A stretch of 64,000 nt of DNA, taken from the NCBI GenBank assembly GCA_033816765.1, contig CM066298.1, forward strand, positions 1,302,001-1,366,000. Reading direction: 5' to 3'. The stretch is from Nothopassalora personata (taxonomy: Eukaryota; Ascomycota; Dothideomycetes; Mycosphaerellales; Mycosphaerellaceae). Shown piece after piece: positions 54,311 to 63,977 of this stretch. Below the pieces are notes generated by a model. That model ran no database searches. It worked only from the letters and a program-made list of their open reading frames with translations, and was not told the origin of the DNA. The first letter of the stretch is position 1. The number at the start of each line of letters is the position of its first letter. The translations under genes were made by a program, and so were the position numbers.

Positions 54311-55303
54311 CTAGGCAGATTTCGAGAAGAAGTTCTCGCATTCCTGGTATGTATTCTCTTCGCGAATCATTGCGTTGAACTCGCGGCTAACCATGTTCTT
54401 CTTCTTGCAGTTTCTTGCAAAGTGGCCTTGCTCGCCACATACGTAGCAGGTGGAACCTTTGCTCTTCAGCCCCCTTCCTGTCCTACGTTCCGTTACGTCC
54501 AATTCCATTGGGTCTCCGTAACCATTAGGGTCCTGACTTCTGGCCTTGAAGCCCCCTCTTCCGCCCGCGGCGGGTCTCTGGTATCCAGGCTGTACGAATC
54601 GGTCGTACCTCAAATCCTGGAGCCTTTCGTCGATCTCCTTTGCTGCCTTGATCATCGCCCCTAGCGTAACGACGCTGGCGTTTCGGGATAGTTCGGCTTT
54701 GACGTTGTCTTTCAGCCCGAGGTAGAACTGCGATCGCAAAGCTGCGTCGTTCCATTCCAGGTCGGCGGCATATCCTTGGAATTCTGAGGCGTACAGCGCT
54801 ACAGAAGTAGTCTGTCGAAGTTGTCGGATATGTCGGTCGGCGTATACCTCCTCATTTGGTATCCCGTATAGATCATCGAGTTTCGTCTCAAACTCGTCGT
54901 AGTCGTGGAAAATTTTTCGAGTTTCCGTTTTCGGTGTTTCTCCCTCGCCCTGGTTGTGTAGCCAGTCCTTGAGGTATGGTCGGAATCCTCTAGCTGCTTT
55001 TCCTCGTAGGAAGGATGCGGCGTACAAGACCTTAGAGGCCTCGCCTTGAAACTGGTGTGCGTTGAAGTGAAGGTACAACTGAACCTGCAGTTGAAAAGCC
55101 TCCAGTTTGTCCTTGGTCCCGTCGAACGTCTCCGGCGTAGACACCTTAGGTGCACGGTGGTGGTCCAATGGGTTCAGCATACCCATAGGAGTGTTGTTGT
55201 TCTTGCTGCTTCCTGTAATCGACATTTCGCTCATTCGTTCCGTGATGCCAGTTGACTGTGGCTGTTGTCGTGACGGACTCCGGGTAGCGTCTCTCCCAGA
55301 CAT
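54311..55303 (-). CDS. gag: Gag protein, array unit 1 (CCHC zinc knuckle, no pol)
   Basis: 330 codons from the ATG at 55303, 32 nt downstream of the LTR end (two further in-frame codons upstream are TTG and CAT). A Retrotrans_gag-like capsid region lies at about residues 55-190 (FDGTKDKLEAFQLQVQLYLH, then DWLHNQGEGETP). An Arg/Gly-rich stretch precedes CYVCGEQGHFARNC at 286-299, a perfect CCHC knuckle (C-x2-C-x4-H-x4-C). The frame ends 31 residues later, where an autonomous element would continue into protease and RT. Pol has been lost. Particle formation would have to use another element's enzymes. Confidence 0.85.
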   Translation of the reverse strand: MSGRDATRSPSRQQPQSTGITERMSEMSITGSSKNNNTPMGMLNPLDHHRAPKVSTPETFDGTKDKLEAFQLQVQLYLHFNAHQFQGEASKVLYAASFLRGKAARGFRPYLKDWLHNQGEGETPKTETRKIFHDYDEFETKLDDLYGIPNEEVYADRHIRQLRQTTSVALYASEFQGYAADLEWNDAALRSQFYLGLKDNVKAELSRNASVVTLGAMIKAAKEIDERLQDLRYDRFVQPGYQRPAAGGRGGFKARSQDPNGYGDPMELDVTERRTGRGLKSKGSTCYVCGEQGHFARNCKKKNMVSREFNAMIREENTYQECENFFSKSA

Positions 55304-55335
55304 ATGCAAAGGGCCCTGGTGGTGGTGCTCAAAGT

Positions 55336-55651
55336 TGTTAGGAACCGCTGTACGTTATCACAACTGGGCTTGGATCTTTGCAGTGATGTCTCTGACTCGT
55401 TGAGAAGGTAGTGGTCCCAAACAGTATATGGTGTATACTTGAAATGAGTTGAGCACGAAGCTCCTATCTACTTGCAAAAGAGCGTCGTCTATATAGTGCC
55501 ATGTCTTGGCGCGGTCTGTCCTGCTCTCTCGGTAGAGCACTAAGAGCGCTCTGCTATGAGTCACACAAGAGCGCCCGCTCATTGGCAGCGCGTGTCCCTA
55601 TTCCCAACGAATGAAGTTCTTCCACGTGCACGATCGTACCGGACCGTAACA
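55336..55651 (-). repeat. Family B LTR, copy 2
   Basis: Repeat of 53280-53595 at +2056 bp. It serves both as 5' LTR of unit 1 and 3' LTR of unit 2. Confidence 0.7.
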
Positions 55652-55753
55652 CCATCCCCCTCCCTAGGATCGATGCCCCAGCGATCACGTGTCGTTAGTC
55701 ATAAGTAGTCCTGTCCTCCGAAATTCAAATTCCGCAACCACCCTTTTCTTACC

Positions 55754-56254
55754 ATGTCTTCGTCCTCCGCCCAGCGCAAAAAACGTCGTCTTGCTAAAAT
55801 CTTTGCTGATCCCTTTGTTCCTTCTAAACCTTGCGACCACTGTTGCCGGAATCAGCGCCCCTGCGTTTACATTGCCGATTCTTCCATCATGTCTTGTGCC
55901 AACTGCACCCGCCTCGGGAAACCTTGTGTCACCTCCTCCCTCGAGAAACTCGACCGCGTCGTGGAAGAGTTGACAGAGAAGATCGAGTCAGACGAGCAGG
56001 AGATAGAGCGGCTCAAGATTTCCGCGGAAGACATTTTCCGAAAGATCGAGGCTCTCCGTCAGCGGATCCGTCGCAATCGCGAGGTTCGAAACATGAATAA
56101 CTCCCGGGTCGACGAGGAAGTAGCCCACCTCGCCGCCAACACAGAGTTCGATCCGAACGACCCCGAACTGTCGGACTTCCCTGGTCTCGAGAGCGATCTT
56201 CTTGGAGCCGGCCTCGCTTCTCCGTTCTCGTGGCCCGATGGCCATCCGTCGTAA
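55754..56254 (+). CDS. Antisense Zn2Cys6-like ORF, array unit 2
   Basis: Same 166-codon protein as at 53698, identical in sequence, convergent with the gag at 56367. Confidence 0.68.
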   Translation: MSSSSAQRKKRRLAKIFADPFVPSKPCDHCCRNQRPCVYIADSSIMSCANCTRLGKPCVTSSLEKLDRVVEELTEKIESDEQEIERLKISAEDIFRKIEALRQRIRRNREVRNMNNSRVDEEVAHLAANTEFDPNDPELSDFPGLESDLLGAGLASPFSWPDGHPS

Positions 56255-56366
56255 GTCGTGGAATCCAATAGTCATTTGTCCCGTGTCGTTGTGTTGACTT
56301 CTGTGTCCTAGGTCATCAAATCAAGAAGCCGCTGTTTGATGCCTTGCTGTCCTCAGGTTGTTTCTG

Positions 56367-57359
56367 CTAGGCAGATTTCGAGAAGAAGTTCTCGCATTCC
56401 TGGTATGTATTCTCTTCGCGAATCATTGCGTTGAACTCGCGGCTAACCATGTTCTTCTTCTTGCAGTTTCTTGCAAAGTGGCCTTGCTCGCCACATACGT
56501 AGCAGGTGGAACCTTTGCTCTTCAGCCCCCTTCCTGTCCTACGTTCCGTTACGTCCAATTCCATTGGGTCTCCGTAACCATTAGGGTCCTGACTTCTGGC
56601 CTTGAAGCCCCCTCTTCCGCCCGCGGCGGGTCTCTGGTATCCAGGCTGTACGAATCGGTCGTACCTCAAATCCTGGAGCCTTTCGTCGATCTCCTTTGCT
56701 GCCTTGATCATCGCCCCTAGCGTAACGACGCTGGCGTTTCGGGATAGTTCGGCTTTGACGTTGTCTTTCAGCCCGAGGTAGAACTGCGATCGCAAAGCTG
56801 CGTCGTTCCATTCCAGGTCGGCGGCATATCCTTGGAATTCTGAGGCGTACAGCGCTACAGAAGTAGTCTGTCGAAGTTGTCGGATATGTCGGTCGGCGTA
56901 TACCTCCTCATTTGGTATCCCGTATAGATCATCGAGTTTCGTCTCAAACTCGTCGTAGTCGTGGAAAATTTTTCGAGTTTCCGTTTTCGGTGTTTCTCCC
57001 TCGCCCTGGTTGTGTAGCCAGTCCTTGAGGTATGGTCGGAATCCTCTAGCTGCTTTTCCTCGTAGGAAGGATGCGGCGTACAAGACCTTAGAGGCCTCGC
57101 CTTGAAACTGGTGTGCGTTGAAGTGAAGGTACAACTGAACCTGCAGTTGAAAAGCCTCCAGTTTGTCCTTGGTCCCGTCGAACGTCTCCGGCGTAGACAC
57201 CTTAGGTGCACGGTGGTGGTCCAATGGGTTCAGCATACCCATAGGAGTGTTGTTGTTCTTGCTGCTTCCTGTAATCGACATTTCGCTCATTCGTTCCGTG
57301 ATGCCAGTTGACTGTGGCTGTTGTCGTGACGGACTCCGGGTAGCGTCTCTCCCAGACAT
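56367..57359 (-). CDS. gag: Gag protein, array unit 2
   Basis: Identical to the gag at 54311-55303. ATG at 57359, CCHC knuckle present, pol absent. Confidence 0.85.
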   Translation of the reverse strand: MSGRDATRSPSRQQPQSTGITERMSEMSITGSSKNNNTPMGMLNPLDHHRAPKVSTPETFDGTKDKLEAFQLQVQLYLHFNAHQFQGEASKVLYAASFLRGKAARGFRPYLKDWLHNQGEGETPKTETRKIFHDYDEFETKLDDLYGIPNEEVYADRHIRQLRQTTSVALYASEFQGYAADLEWNDAALRSQFYLGLKDNVKAELSRNASVVTLGAMIKAAKEIDERLQDLRYDRFVQPGYQRPAAGGRGGFKARSQDPNGYGDPMELDVTERRTGRGLKSKGSTCYVCGEQGHFARNCKKKNMVSREFNAMIREENTYQECENFFSKSA

Positions 57360-57391
57360 ATGCAAAGGGCCCTGGTGGTGGTGCTCAAAGT

Positions 57392-57707
57392 TGTTAGGAA
57401 CCGCTGTACGTTATCACAACTGGGCTTGGATCTTTGCAGTGATGTCTCTGACTCGTTGAGAAGGTAGTGGTCCCAAACAGTATATGGTGTATACTTGAAA
57501 TGAGTTGAGCACGAAGCTCCTATCTACTTGCAAAAGAGCGTCGTCTATATAGTGCCATGTCTTGGCGCGGTCTGTCCTGCTCTCTCGGTAGAGCACTAAG
57601 AGCGCTCTGCTATGAGTCACACAAGAGCGCCCGCTCATTGGCAGCGCGTGTCCCTATTCCCAACGAATGAAGTTCTTCCACGTGCACGATCGTACCGGAC
57701 CGTAACA
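57392..57707 (-). repeat. Family B LTR, copy 3
   Basis: Repeat of 53280-53595 at +4112 bp. Confidence 0.7.
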
Positions 57708-57809
57708 CCATCCCCCTCCCTAGGATCGATGCCCCAGCGATCACGTGTCGTTAGTCATAAGTAGTCCTGTCCTCCGAAATTCAAATTCCGCAACCACCCT
57801 TTTCTTACC

Positions 57810-58310
57810 ATGTCTTCGTCCTCCGCCCAGCGCAAAAAACGTCGTCTTGCTAAAATCTTTGCTGATCCCTTTGTTCCTTCTAAACCTTGCGACCACTGTT
57901 GCCGGAATCAGCGCCCCTGCGTTTACATTGCCGATTCTTCCATCATGTCTTGTGCCAACTGCACCCGCCTCGGGAAACCTTGTGTCACCTCCTCCCTCGA
58001 GAAACTCGACCGCGTCGTGGAAGAGTTGACAGAGAAGATCGAGTCAGACGAGCAGGAGATAGAGCGGCTCAAGATTTCCGCGGAAGACATTTTCCGAAAG
58101 ATCGAGGCTCTCCGTCAGCGGATCCGTCGCAATCGCGAGGTTCGAAACATGAATAACTCCCGGGTCGACGAGGAAGTAGCCCACCTCGCCGCCAACACAG
58201 AGTTCGATCCGAACGACCCCGAACTGTCGGACTTCCCTGGTCTCGAGAGCGATCTTCTTGGAGCCGGCCTCGCTTCTCCGTTCTCGTGGCCCGATGGCCA
58301 TCCGTCGTAA
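57810..58310 (+). CDS. Antisense Zn2Cys6-like ORF, array unit 3
   Basis: Identical protein to that at 53698. Confidence 0.68.
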   Translation: MSSSSAQRKKRRLAKIFADPFVPSKPCDHCCRNQRPCVYIADSSIMSCANCTRLGKPCVTSSLEKLDRVVEELTEKIESDEQEIERLKISAEDIFRKIEALRQRIRRNREVRNMNNSRVDEEVAHLAANTEFDPNDPELSDFPGLESDLLGAGLASPFSWPDGHPS

Positions 58311-58422
58311 GTCGTGGAATCCAATAGTCATTTGTCCCGTGTCGTTGTGTTGACTTCTGTGTCCTAGGTCATCAAATCAAGAAGCCGCTGTTTGATGCCT
58401 TGCTGTCCTCAGGTTGTTTCTG

Positions 58423-59415
58423 CTAGGCAGATTTCGAGAAGAAGTTCTCGCATTCCTGGTATGTATTCTCTTCGCGAATCATTGCGTTGAACTCGCGGCT
58501 AACCATGTTCTTCTTCTTGCAGTTTCTTGCAAAGTGGCCTTGCTCGCCACATACGTAGCAGGTGGAACCTTTGCTCTTCAGCCCCCTTCCTGTCCTACGT
58601 TCCGTTACGTCCAATTCCATTGGGTCTCCGTAACCATTAGGGTCCTGACTTCTGGCCTTGAAGCCCCCTCTTCCGCCCGCGGCGGGTCTCTGGTATCCAG
58701 GCTGTACGAATCGGTCGTACCTCAAATCCTGGAGCCTTTCGTCGATCTCCTTTGCTGCCTTGATCATCGCCCCTAGCGTAACGACGCTGGCGTTTCGGGA
58801 TAGTTCGGCTTTGACGTTGTCTTTCAGCCCGAGGTAGAACTGCGATCGCAAAGCTGCGTCGTTCCATTCCAGGTCGGCGGCATATCCTTGGAATTCTGAG
58901 GCGTACAGCGCTACAGAAGTAGTCTGTCGAAGTTGTCGGATATGTCGGTCGGCGTATACCTCCTCATTTGGTATCCCGTATAGATCATCGAGTTTCGTCT
59001 CAAACTCGTCGTAGTCGTGGAAAATTTTTCGAGTTTCCGTTTTCGGTGTTTCTCCCTCGCCCTGGTTGTGTAGCCAGTCCTTGAGGTATGGTCGGAATCC
59101 TCTAGCTGCTTTTCCTCGTAGGAAGGATGCGGCGTACAAGACCTTAGAGGCCTCGCCTTGAAACTGGTGTGCGTTGAAGTGAAGGTACAACTGAACCTGC
59201 AGTTGAAAAGCCTCCAGTTTGTCCTTGGTCCCGTCGAACGTCTCCGGCGTAGACACCTTAGGTGCACGGTGGTGGTCCAATGGGTTCAGCATACCCATAG
59301 GAGTGTTGTTGTTCTTGCTGCTTCCTGTAATCGACATTTCGCTCATTCGTTCCGTGATGCCAGTTGACTGTGGCTGTTGTCGTGACGGACTCCGGGTAGC
59401 GTCTCTCCCAGACAT
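58423..59415 (-). CDS. gag: Gag protein, array unit 3
   Basis: Identical to the gag at 54311-55303, ATG at 59415. Confidence 0.85.
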   Translation of the reverse strand: MSGRDATRSPSRQQPQSTGITERMSEMSITGSSKNNNTPMGMLNPLDHHRAPKVSTPETFDGTKDKLEAFQLQVQLYLHFNAHQFQGEASKVLYAASFLRGKAARGFRPYLKDWLHNQGEGETPKTETRKIFHDYDEFETKLDDLYGIPNEEVYADRHIRQLRQTTSVALYASEFQGYAADLEWNDAALRSQFYLGLKDNVKAELSRNASVVTLGAMIKAAKEIDERLQDLRYDRFVQPGYQRPAAGGRGGFKARSQDPNGYGDPMELDVTERRTGRGLKSKGSTCYVCGEQGHFARNCKKKNMVSREFNAMIREENTYQECENFFSKSA

Positions 59416-59447
59416 ATGCAAAGGGCCCTGGTGGTGGTGCTCAAAGT

Positions 59448-59763
59448 TGTTAGGAACCGCTGTACGTTATCACAACTGGGCTTGGATCTTTGCAGTGATG
59501 TCTCTGACTCGTTGAGAAGGTAGTGGTCCCAAACAGTATATGGTGTATACTTGAAATGAGTTGAGCACGAAGCTCCTATCTACTTGCAAAAGAGCGTCGT
59601 CTATATAGTGCCATGTCTTGGCGCGGTCTGTCCTGCTCTCTCGGTAGAGCACTAAGAGCGCTCTGCTATGAGTCACACAAGAGCGCCCGCTCATTGGCAG
59701 CGCGTGTCCCTATTCCCAACGAATGAAGTTCTTCCACGTGCACGATCGTACCGGACCGTAACA
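59448..59763 (-). repeat. Family B LTR, copy 4
   Basis: Repeat of 53280-53595 at +6168 bp. Confidence 0.7.
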
Positions 59764-59865
59764 CCATCCCCCTCCCTAGGATCGATGCCCCAGCGATCAC
59801 GTGTCGTTAGTCATAAGTAGTCCTGTCCTCCGAAATTCAAATTCCGCAACCACCCTTTTCTTACC

Positions 59866-60366
59866 ATGTCTTCGTCCTCCGCCCAGCGCAAAAAACGTCG
59901 TCTTGCTAAAATCTTTGCTGATCCCTTTGTTCCTTCTAAACCTTGCGACCACTGTTGCCGGAATCAGCGCCCCTGCGTTTACATTGCCGATTCTTCCATC
60001 ATGTCTTGTGCCAACTGCACCCGCCTCGGGAAACCTTGTGTCACCTCCTCCCTCGAGAAACTCGACCGCGTCGTGGAAGAGTTGACAGAGAAGATCGAGT
60101 CAGACGAGCAGGAGATAGAGCGGCTCAAGATTTCCGCGGAAGACATTTTCCGAAAGATCGAGGCTCTCCGTCAGCGGATCCGTCGCAATCGCGAGGTTCG
60201 AAACATGAATAACTCCCGGGTCGACGAGGAAGTAGCCCACCTCGCCGCCAACACAGAGTTCGATCCGAACGACCCCGAACTGTCGGACTTCCCTGGTCTC
60301 GAGAGCGATCTTCTTGGAGCCGGCCTCGCTTCTCCGTTCTCGTGGCCCGATGGCCATCCGTCGTAA
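59866..60366 (+). CDS. Antisense Zn2Cys6-like ORF, array unit 4
   Basis: Identical protein to that at 53698. Confidence 0.68.
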   Translation: MSSSSAQRKKRRLAKIFADPFVPSKPCDHCCRNQRPCVYIADSSIMSCANCTRLGKPCVTSSLEKLDRVVEELTEKIESDEQEIERLKISAEDIFRKIEALRQRIRRNREVRNMNNSRVDEEVAHLAANTEFDPNDPELSDFPGLESDLLGAGLASPFSWPDGHPS

Positions 60367-60478
60367 GTCGTGGAATCCAATAGTCATTTGTCCCGTGTCG
60401 TTGTGTTGACTTCTGTGTCCTAGGTCATCAAATCAAGAAGCCGCTGTTTGATGCCTTGCTGTCCTCAGGTTGTTTCTG

Positions 60479-61471
60479 CTAGGCAGATTTCGAGAAGAAG
60501 TTCTCGCATTCCTGGTATGTATTCTCTTCGCGAATCATTGCGTTGAACTCGCGGCTAACCATGTTCTTCTTCTTGCAGTTTCTTGCAAAGTGGCCTTGCT
60601 CGCCACATACGTAGCAGGTGGAACCTTTGCTCTTCAGCCCCCTTCCTGTCCTACGTTCCGTTACGTCCAATTCCATTGGGTCTCCGTAACCATTAGGGTC
60701 CTGACTTCTGGCCTTGAAGCCCCCTCTTCCGCCCGCGGCGGGTCTCTGGTATCCAGGCTGTACGAATCGGTCGTACCTCAAATCCTGGAGCCTTTCGTCG
60801 ATCTCCTTTGCTGCCTTGATCATCGCCCCTAGCGTAACGACGCTGGCGTTTCGGGATAGTTCGGCTTTGACGTTGTCTTTCAGCCCGAGGTAGAACTGCG
60901 ATCGCAAAGCTGCGTCGTTCCATTCCAGGTCGGCGGCATATCCTTGGAATTCTGAGGCGTACAGCGCTACAGAAGTAGTCTGTCGAAGTTGTCGGATATG
61001 TCGGTCGGCGTATACCTCCTCATTTGGTATCCCGTATAGATCATCGAGTTTCGTCTCAAACTCGTCGTAGTCGTGGAAAATTTTTCGAGTTTCCGTTTTC
61101 GGTGTTTCTCCCTCGCCCTGGTTGTGTAGCCAGTCCTTGAGGTATGGTCGGAATCCTCTAGCTGCTTTTCCTCGTAGGAAGGATGCGGCGTACAAGACCT
61201 TAGAGGCCTCGCCTTGAAACTGGTGTGCGTTGAAGTGAAGGTACAACTGAACCTGCAGTTGAAAAGCCTCCAGTTTGTCCTTGGTCCCGTCGAACGTCTC
61301 CGGCGTAGACACCTTAGGTGCACGGTGGTGGTCCAATGGGTTCAGCATACCCATAGGAGTGTTGTTGTTCTTGCTGCTTCCTGTAATCGACATTTCGCTC
61401 ATTCGTTCCGTGATGCCAGTTGACTGTGGCTGTTGTCGTGACGGACTCCGGGTAGCGTCTCTCCCAGACAT
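60479..61471 (-). CDS. gag: Gag protein, array unit 4
   Basis: Identical to the gag at 54311-55303, ATG at 61471. Confidence 0.85.
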   Translation of the reverse strand: MSGRDATRSPSRQQPQSTGITERMSEMSITGSSKNNNTPMGMLNPLDHHRAPKVSTPETFDGTKDKLEAFQLQVQLYLHFNAHQFQGEASKVLYAASFLRGKAARGFRPYLKDWLHNQGEGETPKTETRKIFHDYDEFETKLDDLYGIPNEEVYADRHIRQLRQTTSVALYASEFQGYAADLEWNDAALRSQFYLGLKDNVKAELSRNASVVTLGAMIKAAKEIDERLQDLRYDRFVQPGYQRPAAGGRGGFKARSQDPNGYGDPMELDVTERRTGRGLKSKGSTCYVCGEQGHFARNCKKKNMVSREFNAMIREENTYQECENFFSKSA

Positions 61472-61503
61472 ATGCAAAGGGCCCTGGTGGTGGTGCTCAA
61501 AGT

Positions 61504-61819
61504 TGTTAGGAACCGCTGTACGTTATCACAACTGGGCTTGGATCTTTGCAGTGATGTCTCTGACTCGTTGAGAAGGTAGTGGTCCCAAACAGTATATGGT
61601 GTATACTTGAAATGAGTTGAGCACGAAGCTCCTATCTACTTGCAAAAGAGCGTCGTCTATATAGTGCCATGTCTTGGCGCGGTCTGTCCTGCTCTCTCGG
61701 TAGAGCACTAAGAGCGCTCTGCTATGAGTCACACAAGAGCGCCCGCTCATTGGCAGCGCGTGTCCCTATTCCCAACGAATGAAGTTCTTCCACGTGCACG
61801 ATCGTACCGGACCGTAACA
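61504..61819 (-). repeat. Family B LTR, copy 5
   Basis: Repeat of 53280-53595 at +8224 bp. Confidence 0.7.
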
Positions 61820-61921
61820 CCATCCCCCTCCCTAGGATCGATGCCCCAGCGATCACGTGTCGTTAGTCATAAGTAGTCCTGTCCTCCGAAATTCAAATTC
61901 CGCAACCACCCTTTTCTTACC

Positions 61922-62422
61922 ATGTCTTCGTCCTCCGCCCAGCGCAAAAAACGTCGTCTTGCTAAAATCTTTGCTGATCCCTTTGTTCCTTCTAAACCTT
62001 GCGACCACTGTTGCCGGAATCAGCGCCCCTGCGTTTACATTGCCGATTCTTCCATCATGTCTTGTGCCAACTGCACCCGCCTCGGGAAACCTTGTGTCAC
62101 CTCCTCCCTCGAGAAACTCGACCGCGTCGTGGAAGAGTTGACAGAGAAGATCGAGTCAGACGAGCAGGAGATAGAGCGGCTCAAGATTTCCGCGGAAGAC
62201 ATTTTCCGAAAGATCGAGGCTCTCCGTCAGCGGATCCGTCGCAATCGCGAGGTTCGAAACATGAATAACTCCCGGGTCGACGAGGAAGTAGCCCACCTCG
62301 CCGCCAACACAGAGTTCGATCCGAACGACCCCGAACTGTCGGACTTCCCTGGTCTCGAGAGCGATCTTCTTGGAGCCGGCCTCGCTTCTCCGTTCTCGTG
62401 GCCCGATGGCCATCCGTCGTAA
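61922..62422 (+). CDS. Antisense Zn2Cys6-like ORF, array unit 5
   Basis: Identical protein to that at 53698. Confidence 0.68.
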   Translation: MSSSSAQRKKRRLAKIFADPFVPSKPCDHCCRNQRPCVYIADSSIMSCANCTRLGKPCVTSSLEKLDRVVEELTEKIESDEQEIERLKISAEDIFRKIEALRQRIRRNREVRNMNNSRVDEEVAHLAANTEFDPNDPELSDFPGLESDLLGAGLASPFSWPDGHPS

Positions 62423-62534
62423 GTCGTGGAATCCAATAGTCATTTGTCCCGTGTCGTTGTGTTGACTTCTGTGTCCTAGGTCATCAAATCAAGAAGCCGC
62501 TGTTTGATGCCTTGCTGTCCTCAGGTTGTTTCTG

Positions 62535-63527
62535 CTAGGCAGATTTCGAGAAGAAGTTCTCGCATTCCTGGTATGTATTCTCTTCGCGAATCATTGCGTT
62601 GAACTCGCGGCTAACCATGTTCTTCTTCTTGCAGTTTCTTGCAAAGTGGCCTTGCTCGCCACATACGTAGCAGGTGGAACCTTTGCTCTTCAGCCCCCTT
62701 CCTGTCCTACGTTCCGTTACGTCCAATTCCATTGGGTCTCCGTAACCATTAGGGTCCTGACTTCTGGCCTTGAAGCCCCCTCTTCCGCCCGCGGCGGGTC
62801 TCTGGTATCCAGGCTGTACGAATCGGTCGTACCTCAAATCCTGGAGCCTTTCGTCGATCTCCTTTGCTGCCTTGATCATCGCCCCTAGCGTAACGACGCT
62901 GGCGTTTCGGGATAGTTCGGCTTTGACGTTGTCTTTCAGCCCGAGGTAGAACTGCGATCGCAAAGCTGCGTCGTTCCATTCCAGGTCGGCGGCATATCCT
63001 TGGAATTCTGAGGCGTACAGCGCTACAGAAGTAGTCTGTCGAAGTTGTCGGATATGTCGGTCGGCGTATACCTCCTCATTTGGTATCCCGTATAGATCAT
63101 CGAGTTTCGTCTCAAACTCGTCGTAGTCGTGGAAAATTTTTCGAGTTTCCGTTTTCGGTGTTTCTCCCTCGCCCTGGTTGTGTAGCCAGTCCTTGAGGTA
63201 TGGTCGGAATCCTCTAGCTGCTTTTCCTCGTAGGAAGGATGCGGCGTACAAGACCTTAGAGGCCTCGCCTTGAAACTGGTGTGCGTTGAAGTGAAGGTAC
63301 AACTGAACCTGCAGTTGAAAAGCCTCCAGTTTGTCCTTGGTCCCGTCGAACGTCTCCGGCGTAGACACCTTAGGTGCACGGTGGTGGTCCAATGGGTTCA
63401 GCATACCCATAGGAGTGTTGTTGTTCTTGCTGCTTCCTGTAATCGACATTTCGCTCATTCGTTCCGTGATGCCAGTTGACTGTGGCTGTTGTCGTGACGG
63501 ACTCCGGGTAGCGTCTCTCCCAGACAT
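62535..63527 (-). CDS. gag: Gag protein, array unit 5
   Basis: Identical to the gag at 54311-55303, ATG at 63527. Confidence 0.85.
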   Translation of the reverse strand: MSGRDATRSPSRQQPQSTGITERMSEMSITGSSKNNNTPMGMLNPLDHHRAPKVSTPETFDGTKDKLEAFQLQVQLYLHFNAHQFQGEASKVLYAASFLRGKAARGFRPYLKDWLHNQGEGETPKTETRKIFHDYDEFETKLDDLYGIPNEEVYADRHIRQLRQTTSVALYASEFQGYAADLEWNDAALRSQFYLGLKDNVKAELSRNASVVTLGAMIKAAKEIDERLQDLRYDRFVQPGYQRPAAGGRGGFKARSQDPNGYGDPMELDVTERRTGRGLKSKGSTCYVCGEQGHFARNCKKKNMVSREFNAMIREENTYQECENFFSKSA

Positions 63528-63559
63528 ATGCAAAGGGCCCTGGTGGTGGTGCTCAAAGT

Positions 63560-63875
63560 TGTTAGGAACCGCTGTACGTTATCACAACTGGGCTTGGATC
63601 TTTGCAGTGATGTCTCTGACTCGTTGAGAAGGTAGTGGTCCCAAACAGTATATGGTGTATACTTGAAATGAGTTGAGCACGAAGCTCCTATCTACTTGCA
63701 AAAGAGCGTCGTCTATATAGTGCCATGTCTTGGCGCGGTCTGTCCTGCTCTCTCGGTAGAGCACTAAGAGCGCTCTGCTATGAGTCACACAAGAGCGCCC
63801 GCTCATTGGCAGCGCGTGTCCCTATTCCCAACGAATGAAGTTCTTCCACGTGCACGATCGTACCGGACCGTAACA
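63560..63875 (-). repeat. Family B LTR, copy 6
   Basis: Repeat of 53280-53595 at +10280 bp. Confidence 0.7.
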
Positions 63876-63977
63876 CCATCCCCCTCCCTAGGATCGATGC
63901 CCCAGCGATCACGTGTCGTTAGTCATAAGTAGTCCTGTCCTCCGAAATTCAAATTCCGCAACCACCCTTTTCTTACC

